Part shown: positions 58,321 through 64,000 of the stretch, in pieces
Numbering within the stretch: position 1 is the stretch's first letter
Layout of the letters: the number at the start of each line of letters is the position of its first letter
Assembly: GCA_027493675.1 (NCBI GenBank)
Contig: JAOSKI010000006.1
Location: 23,396-87,395 of the forward strand
DNA length: 64,000 nt
Reading direction: 5' to 3'
Source: Microthrixaceae bacterium
Lineage (GTDB): Bacteria; Actinomycetota; Acidimicrobiia; Acidimicrobiales; Microtrichaceae
Translations under genes and position numbers: made by a program
Notes under the pieces: model-generated
The model's input: the letters and a program-made list of their open reading frames with translations, nothing else
The model's database searches: none
Told to the model about the DNA's origin: nothing

Positions 58321-59501
58321 AGCACGACGACCGCGGTGAGATTGCTCAACGGTTCACCCAACGCGTTGACCGAGTCCGAGAGCTGCTTGATCTGCTCCGC
58401 GGTGAGCTCCGTGTAGTACCGGAACCCGTCCGCGGTCTCGTACTGACCCAGCTCGGCCTGCAGGGCCGCGAACTCCTCGTCGAGGGTGTCTGCGAGCTCC
58501 TTGTCCTTGATCAGCACGATCGGCCGCAATGCCTGATACGCGAGGCGCGCTCCGTCGACGTTGGCCTGGAAGTCCCACAGGTCGGTGTGGCTCCAGAACT
58601 CCTCCTCGCCGGTCACCTTGCCGGTGGCGACCTCGTCGAGGAGCTCCTTTGCCCCGTTGCCGAGTTGGTCGGCGGAGAAGGTCAGGTCCTCGACACGACT
58701 GGCGAGCTCCTCGGTGTCGGCGACGAGCTGGTCGGCCATCTCGGCCCGTTCCTCGGGTGTGTCGAGGTCGGTGAAGTCCGCCGGTGGCCACAGCTGCTTT
58801 TCGATCTGGTGCCAACCAGTCCACTCCTGGCCCTCCTCCAGGTCGGCCTCACGCAGGTCGAGTCGCGGATCGAGGTCGCCGAAGCTCTCCGCCACCGGTT
58901 CGATGCTCTCCCAGTAGGTGCGGGCCGGGGCGTACAGGGCGCGGGCCTTGTCGTCGTCACCCGCGATGTAGGCGTCGGCGAACTCCTTGGTCTCGGTCAC
59001 CAGGATGCCAACCTGCTGTGCCACGTAGTCCTTGTACTGGGTGGTCGCTGCGGCTTCGAGTGCCTTCATCTCCTCCGAGGTGGCGTCGACCTCGCCTGAG
59101 TCGGTCACGGTGAAGTCGCCCCGGTGACCGTCCCCGGTCATCCCCGGAACGCATGCGGTGAAATAGGAACCCGGGTCGGCACGCAGCACCAGGTCACGAC
59201 TGAGGCCGGGACCGATGTTCTCGACCTCGCCGATGATCGCCTTGCCGTCCTCGGCAAGCAGGTAGAACTCGGTGATCTCGCTGCCCTCGTTGGTCACCGA
59301 GAACACGATGTTGCCCGAGGGTGCTTCGGTCGCCGACAGCGTGCAGTCCGAGCCGGTGTCGGTCACCTCGACGGTGGTGGGACCCTCACCGGTCTCCTCG
59401 GTGTCCGACGCCGATTCCTTGGTGTTGTCGGTGCAGGCTCCGATCAGCGCGACCGCGACGACGAGCGAAGTCGCCAGTCGGCGGCGGGTGGTGGGATTCA
59501 T
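58317..59501 (-). CDS. efeO: Iron-uptake lipoprotein EfeO (cupredoxin plus M75 domain)
   Basis: Intact, 394 residues. A lipoprotein signal, RRLATSLVVAVALIGACTDN, leads to a cupredoxin-like domain (VTDTGSDCTLSATEAPSGN, FYLLAEDGKAIIGE, DFTVTDSG). The M75/imelysin domain follows, with YKDYVAQQVGILVTETKEFA, GWHQIEKQLW carrying the HxxE motif, TFSADQLGNGAKELLDEVAT and YQALRPIVLIKDKEL. It binds iron outside the membrane and passes it to the permease EfeU. The ATG at 59501 overlaps the efeU stop (ATGA). Confidence 0.96.
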   Translation of the reverse strand: MNPTTRRRLATSLVVAVALIGACTDNTKESASDTEETGEGPTTVEVTDTGSDCTLSATEAPSGNIVFSVTNEGSEITEFYLLAEDGKAIIGEVENIGPGLSRDLVLRADPGSYFTACVPGMTGDGHRGDFTVTDSGEVDATSEEMKALEAAATTQYKDYVAQQVGILVTETKEFADAYIAGDDDKARALYAPARTYWESIEPVAESFGDLDPRLDLREADLEEGQEWTGWHQIEKQLWPPADFTDLDTPEERAEMADQLVADTEELASRVEDLTFSADQLGNGAKELLDEVATGKVTGEEEFWSHTDLWDFQANVDGARLAYQALRPIVLIKDKELADTLDEEFAALQAELGQYETADGFRYYTELTAEQIKQLSDSVNALGEPLSNLTAVVVL

Positions 59502-60373
59502 GCGGGATGTCCTTCTGTGATTGAGGGGTTCGAGTTCGTGCGGACCTGCTCGGAGGTGGTATCGGCCGGCGTCGCTGATGCGGGCCTTCGGACCTGGATG
59601 ACGAACAGCGTCATCGTGGGCACCAGGTAGAGCACCCAGCACACGAGTTGCAGCCATGTGGTCCGCGGGTTGAAGTTGACCGTGCCCTTGAGCAGGGTGC
59701 CGTACCAGGAGCCGGGTGGGATCGCTGCGACACGTCGAACGCGACGTTGTGCAGCCCCGGGAGGATGGCGGCCTCCTGCAGGTCGTGGATGCCATAGGAC
59801 ACGACACCGGCGGCGACGACCACGAGGAAGCCACCGGTCCAGGTGAAGAACCTGCGTAGGTCCATGCGGAGTGCACCCCGGTAGACGAGCACCCCAGCAC
59901 GACTGCTGTGACCAACCCCAGGAGTGCCCCGAGGAGCGGGCCGACCGTTTCGCCGGTGGCGCGGGTGGCGGCCCAGATGAACAACGCCGTCTCGAGACCC
60001 TCGCGACCGACCGCCAGCAGCGCGGGACGGTCAGCCCCACCCCGCCCGCGGTGACGTCGACACGGCTCTCCAACTCGCCCTTCATGTTGCGTGCCTGGCG
60101 GGCCATCCAGAAGACCATCCAGGTGACGAACGCGACCGCGATGATCGACAGGGCGCCACCGATCGCCTCCTGGGCCTCGAAGGTGAGGCCCCTCGGACCG
60201 AATGTGAGCGCGGCACCGAACCCGAAGGAGACGACGACCGCTATCGCAACCCCCAACCAGATCCGGCGTAGCTGGTCACGACGGTCGGTCTTGACCAGGT
60301 ACGCCACGAGGATGCCGACGACCAGCGACGCCTCGAGGCCCTCACGGAGTCCTATCAGGAAGTTCGCGAACAC
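59498..60373 (-). CDS. efeU: Ferrous/ferric iron permease EfeU, FTR1 family (frameshifted)
   Basis: Seven-helix iron permease. The GTG at 60373 has AGGAGG 5 nt upstream. [20 protein letters not shown] and, after a break near 60028, [11 protein letters not shown] provide the two REGLE motifs. Other helices are [38 protein letters not shown] and [20 protein letters not shown]. Further breaks lie near 59893 and 59730. It ends in a hydrophilic tail. First gene of efeUOB, under the iron box at 60442. Confidence 0.93.
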   Translation of the reverse strand: MFANFLIGLREGLEASLVVGILVAYLVKTDRRDQLRRIWLGVAIAVVVSFGFGAALTFGPRGLTFEAQEAIGGALSIIAVAFVTWMVFWMARQARNMKGELESRVDVTAGGVGLTVPRCWRSVARVSRRRCSSGPPPAPPAKRSARSSGHSWGWSQQSCWGARLPGCTPHGPTQVLHLDRWLPRGRRRRCRVLWHPRPAGGRHPPGAAQRRVRRVAAIPPGSWYGTLLKGTVNFNPRTTWLQLVCWVLYLVPTMTLFVIQVRRPASATPADTTSEQVRTNSNPSITEGHPA

Positions 60374-60441
60374 GGCGACCTCCTGTCGTCGTATGGGGTG
60401 AGTGGCGCCTGTCATCGGCAGGCAATGGCAGGGGCGGTTTA

Positions 60442-60455
60442 TTAGGCAACCCTAA
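60442..60455. promoter_or_regulatory. IdeR/DtxR-like iron box upstream of efeUOB
   Basis: TTAGG and CCTAA arms surround CAAC, and flanking AT bases extend the match towards the 19-bp DtxR/IdeR consensus (TTAGGTTAGGCTAACCTAA). It lies 69 bp before the efeU start in the divergent spacer. Iron-loaded IdeR would repress the operon. The match to consensus is by eye. Confidence 0.65.
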
Positions 60456-60590
60456 TATCGTCGGGGAACCACGGTCAACACAGACCGCCGACAGCGGCGT
60501 TGACAACCAAACCCCCTCATGGAGGACTCGCCTCGATCCGGGTCCTCTGCACGGGAGCCACGGACTTCGGTCACGGGGGAGAGCGAGACG

Positions 60591-61120
60591 ATGGAACGTC
60601 GTTTGGTTTCGGCATTCGTTGCGTCCACTGCGGCGGTCACGCTCGGAACGACCGCCTGCGTGTCAACACCGAAACCCGACACCACCCCACCGGCGTTGTC
60701 GCTGCCCGCGGACATCACCGTGACCGCGCAGAATCCCAGCGGAGCGACCGTGTTGTGGACAGCCACCGCCGTGGACGAAAATCGACGGACCTGTCCCTGT
60801 CACATGCACGCCCGCATCCGGGAGTGTCCTGCCGGTGGGGGACCACCCCTGTGGACTGCTCCGCCTCGGACGCCGCCAACAACACCGCCACCGATTCGTT
60901 CACGGTCACGGTCACCTCCTGTTCGCCGGACGCCACATCCATCACCGCCGGCGACCAACACACCTGCGCCCTGTTCGACAACGGCACCGCACGATGCTGG
61001 GGCACCGTCGGCTTCGAGGACTACGTCGGCCACCACTGGCAACGACTACGCCGCGACGACCATCTGATGCGCCATGCCTCCGGCGCCCTGTACCGACGCG
61101 GCTGGCCGGAGCTGAACTAG
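60591..61120 (+). CDS. HYR-domain lipoprotein with an RCC1-like segment (frameshifted, perhaps truncated)
   Basis: Begins MERRLVSAFVASTAAVTLGT with TTACVST as a lipobox, followed by PDTTPPALSLPADITVTAQN, the start of a HYR (hyalin repeat) domain. After a break near 60780-60830 the fold continues VGTTPVDCSASDAANNTATD and SFTVTVTSC. ITAGDQHTCALFDNGTARCW is one RCC1-type repeat with its usual CALxxxGxxxCWG pattern. Only one repeat is visible before the frame decays, whereas such proteins normally have five to seven. The stop overlaps that of the convergent aldehyde dehydrogenase (CTAG). Likely a surface protein; function unknown. Confidence 0.6.
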
Positions 61121-62638
61121 CCCCAGAGGATGTTCTTCACCTCGGTGAAGTCCTCGATGCCGTGGTGACCCCATTCGCGGCCCAGTCCGACTGCTTGTAG
61201 CCGCCGAACGCTCCCGTCTGACCGATGCCCTTGGTGTCCTCACCCCAACCGGGCCCCTGTCCGTCGCCTGGGCTGCTCGGCGCGGGCGGTGCGCCGAGGC
61301 CGGTCGCCGAGACATGGCCGGCGCGCACCTGCCGGGCCACGTTGAACGCCCGAGCCGTGCTGGCCGACACGACCGAGCCACCCAAGCCATAGATGGAGTC
61401 GTTGGCGAGAGCAACAGCATCGCGGTCCGTTCCCGAGTAGGGCACGACGGTCAGCACCGGTCCGAAGATCTCCTCCTGCGCGATCCGCATGTCGTTGGTG
61501 CCGATGAAGACGGTGGGCTCGTAGAAGAACCCCCTTGTCGAGGCCGTCGGGCCGACGGCCACCGCAGAGGAGCTCGGCGCCCTCGTCGTGGGCCGACCGG
61601 ACGTAGCCCTCGACACGCTCACGTTGCTGCTCGCGGATCAGCGGACCCAGAACGGTGTCGGGATCACGCGGGTCACCGATCCTCACGGTCGGACGGGGCG
61701 GCCTCGACCCCGTCGCGATAGGCGCCCAGCATGTGCTCGGGCAGCAGCAGGCGGGTCTGGAGCACGCAGCCCTGACCGCAGTGCGTGAGCACGGCACCGA
61801 ACCCGATCGATCTGACGTACTCCTCGGTGACATCGTCCAGGAGCACCTGGGCGCTCTTGCCGCCCAGCTCCAACTGCAGCTTCTTCACGGTGGGCGCCGC
61901 GGACGCCATTATCAGACGGCCCGTGGCGGTGGAACCGGTGAAGGTGACCATGTCGACCATCGGGTTCGAGGTGAGCTCGTCACCAACCTCAGAATGGCCG
62001 GTGACGACGTTCAGCACCCCGGGCGGAAGACCGGCCTCTGCGGCAGCCTGGGCGATCATCATCGAGTCGAGGGGGTCCACGGGTGCGGTTTGAGCACCAC
62101 TGTGCAGCCGGCGGCCAGGGCGGGCGCCACCTTCACGACGTTCAGCATGAACGGGAAGTTGAACGGCGTGATGGCGGCGACCACGCCGATCGGCTCCCGG
62201 AGGATGGCCGAACCAGCCATCCCGGAGGTTCGCCCCGACGGTGGGCCGTTCTCGACCCAGCCAAGGGAGTGCTCCACGATCGCCGCGTTCGAGCGGAACA
62301 TCCCCACCGAGCCGAGGGCCTGGACGAAGTCGGTGAGGAACCCGGTCGAACCCGTCTCGGACACGACCAGCTCGCGCAGCTCAACAGCCCGGTCCTCGAG
62401 GATCTCGGCGATCCGGACCAGGATCGCGCGCGCTGGGCCGGCTTCATCCAGGGCCAGGGTCCGTCGTCGAACGCCGTCCGAGCTGCCGCGATCGCCCGAG
62501 CCGCAGTCGTGGTGGAGCCTCGGGGACCGACCCGATCGACTCCTCGGTCGCCGGATCGATGACGTCGATCGTGCCGACTGCCCCCTCGGTCGTCCACGAA
62601 CCGTCGACGAACAACTCGAAGTCCCAGCGCCGGGCCAT
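61117..62638 (-). CDS. Aldehyde dehydrogenase, second in the window (frameshifted)
   Basis: About 507 residues. It starts [20 protein letters not shown]. Readable blocks are [81 protein letters not shown] (Glu), [20 protein letters not shown] (Cys), [19 protein letters not shown] and [10 protein letters not shown]. It would end [11 protein letters not shown] after a final correction. Breaks occur near 62520, 62450, 62080, 61700, 61535 and 61175. It is in the same family as the dehydrogenase at 24595 but clearly not a recent copy. Confidence 0.9.
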
Positions 62639-62730
62639 GCCTACCCCCTGATCACGAGACGACATGTTGAGGCTACTCGAATTGGGCCCGGCGACGGCCG
62701 GTCCGTGAACCGCTGACAGTGGAGACGCCG

Positions 62731-63075
62731 ATGTACGACGTGCTCGAAGGGGTGAAGGTGCTCGAGGTCTCGGCTCGGGCCTTCGTACCCTCGGCCGGAG
62801 GCGTCCTGTCCGATCTGGGGTGCCGAGGTGGTGAAGGTCGAACCACACACTGGTGACCCTATAGCGGACTCATCAACGCCGGGGTGGTCTCCGACGGCCC
62901 TTGCCATCCGTGGGAGATCTGGAATCAAGGCAAGCGCAGTGTCGCCCTCGACCTCCGGCAGGAGCAGGCCCGGGAGATCACCCTGACCTGGCTGCGGACG
63001 CCGACGTCTTCCTCACGAGCACCTACCTACCCCCGGGCCAAGCTCGGTCTCGATTTCAGGCTCTATTGTCGTTTG
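62731..63075 (+). pseudogene. Family III CoA-transferase, 5' fragment only
   Basis: Starts MYDVLEGVKVLEVSARAFVP, then SAGGVLSDLG, an AEVVKVEPHTGDPI-like stretch in the next frame, and GPCHPWEIWNQGKRSVALDL RQEQ in a third. This is the CaiB/BaiF family N-terminus, which should continue for about 400 residues. Resemblance stops at ARAKLGLDF near 63060. What follows is unrelated DNA with a tRNA-like segment, so the gene is truncated, not merely frameshifted. Confidence 0.7.
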
Positions 63076-63134
63076 TCACGAACTGCCACAGTGTCGTCGG
63101 CAAGGGCGAATGGCAGAACCGCCCAGGAACACCG

Positions 63135-63205
63135 GGTGCCCGGGGCGGGATTCGAACGCACGTCCCTCGGGACAGAGGGGTTTAGACCTTCCGCCCACCG
63201 TTCGT
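63135..63205 (-). tRNA. tRNA-like 3' segment (degenerate)
   Basis: On the minus strand a GTTCGAATC T-loop is followed by CCCGGGC, a normal acceptor 3' strand, and an ACC end. Upstream, GTCCC and GGGAC form a class II variable arm. A matching 5' acceptor (GCCCGGG) and a regular anticodon stem are not found at the right distance, and the T stem has one mismatch. It looks like a partial or damaged tRNA-Leu/Ser gene, possibly an integration scar. Confidence 0.35.
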
Positions 63206-63402
63206 CTCGTGTCGCTCAGGCCGAGCCGGTGCTGGCCTGTCGGGCCCTTCCCGGCGTCTAGGGCGGCGTTCGTGACGGCTCGTGCGGCCGAGTCCGACAG
63301 GTTCCGAGAAGTTCGCGACTACTTTGCGACTACCTGGACCGGCAGCAACCAAGCATTCGGGCTTTCTCGAGTCGCTGCCTTGACCGATTCCGGAGCCCGG
63401 CG

Positions 63403-63889
63403 TCAGCGTGGCCGCTCCTTGACGCCGGCCTTGAGCAGCGACAACCACGTCGGCGATCGGTGCCCCTCGCTCGTCGGGCCGGCGTGACACCCCGTCGATC
63501 CAGCGCAGATAGGCGCGACGATAACAGGGCGAGACCGTCGAGAGAAGGCGCCGGCGAGCGGGCTCGGCGTCGAGCGCTTCGGCCAGATCCTCGGGGAGGT
63601 CGTTGCGTTGTGGTCCTACTGGCCTCACACCCACGTCGACCTCATCCCCCGCCGCGAGAATGGCCTGCGCCGCGCCGCCATGCCGGTCCGAGCAGGATGG
63701 GCTCATCCACCATCGAGGGGGTTTCGACAACCGCACGCACTGCCATTCCGTTCACGGTGCCGGCTACCGGATGCGCCGGTTTGCGGCCCCGCTTCTCCGA
63801 GCGAACGGAGCGGACGAGCAACCGCCGCTTCGGGCCCCGTACGACGGTCGTGGTGTAGGTCCTTCCAGAAGCCGTTCATCGCCGGCCAT
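63403..63889 (-). CDS. YdeI/DUF1905-family protein (frameshifted)
   Basis: About 160 residues. Blocks in the joined reading are RTYTTTVVRGPKRRLLVRS, RKPAHPVAGTVNGMAVRAVV, ETPSMVDEPILLG, GDEVDVGVRPVGPQRNDLPE, DLAEALDAEPARRRLLSTVS, RRAYLRWIDGVSRRPDERG and an end SLLKAGVKERPR. The pattern of a DUF1905 barrel followed by a YdeI helical tail with RRxYxRWI is clear. Breaks lie near 63870, 63670 and 63440. The start is one of two ATGs (63889 or 63879). Biochemical role unknown. The 110 bases beyond it, to the window end, show nothing. Confidence 0.75.
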
Positions 63890-64000
63890 TTTCGCGGGAG
63901 TTAACGAACTGATGCCGGATTGTCTGCGGTTTGGCGGTCCAGAGCGGCGGAGCCGAGAGGTGCTGGAGTCTGTGTCCCCAGTTACCAGGTTAACCTTGAA

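Noticed and set aside
63121..63185. Small proteins read through the tRNA-like segment
   Set aside because: Translations containing GGIRTHV-type strings are a known by-product of antisense tRNA sequence.

Overview
The window is high-GC DNA from an actinobacterium. The markers are two WhiB-type iron-sulphur regulators, F420 biosynthesis (cofD) beside an F420-type luciferase-like oxidoreductase, a magnesium-chelatase-like AAA/VWA pair of the mycobacterial Rv0958/Rv0959 kind, an IdeR/DtxR-like iron box, GTG starts and overlapping ATGA/GTGA gene junctions. A member of the Acidimicrobiia is my best guess, but no rRNA gene is present to confirm it.

About thirty-five genes are interrupted by single-base indels, many in short G/C runs and often compensated a few dozen bases later. 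Housekeeping genes such as sdhA, mdh and prmA are hit while their conserved motifs survive on both sides. I therefore read most breaks as sequence errors and annotate across them, giving the break positions.

Layout. 1-11 kb: polyphosphate kinase, HtrA-like protease, whiB, tatA, 5-formyl-THF cyclo-ligase, a second whiB, the VWA and AAA pair, and L11 methyltransferase. 11-20.5 kb: an LCCL-domain lipoprotein, sdhCAB, a small lipoprotein, queF, a coiled-coil protein, an SCP2 protein, an Fpg/Nei glycosylase and malate dehydrogenase. 20.6-27.1 kb: a coupled ABC exporter pair, an aldehyde dehydrogenase and an LLM oxidoreductase. 27.4-41.2 kb is the most unusual part. Two paralogous molybdopterin oxidoreductase alpha subunits lie in opposite orientation. 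The first is followed by an SDR and cofD. The second sits in a tightly packed set with mobB, a nitroreductase/SagB-like protein, a small unknown, two paralogous four-helix membrane proteins and an adenylate-forming-like protein lacking its normal motif and C-terminal domain. A vapBC module and a deletion-riddled copy of the adenylate-forming gene lie between the two arms.

41.2-49 kb: cysNC and cysD (APS/PAPS synthesis), a crotonase, an amidohydrolase, a PAPS-dependent sulfotransferase and an exported intradiol dioxygenase. 49-57 kb: a CocE-like lipoprotein hydrolase, then a coupled series of a membrane-anchored PhoD phosphatase, a PEP-synthase-like enzyme and a small membrane protein, with a PAP2 phosphatase upstream. 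57-60.5 kb: efeUOB iron uptake under an iron box. 60.5-64 kb: a HYR-domain lipoprotein, a second aldehyde dehydrogenase, a truncated CoA-transferase, a tRNA-like relic and a YdeI/DUF1905 gene.

Intergenic DNA holds two families of long palindromes, several tandem repeats and some good operator candidates.
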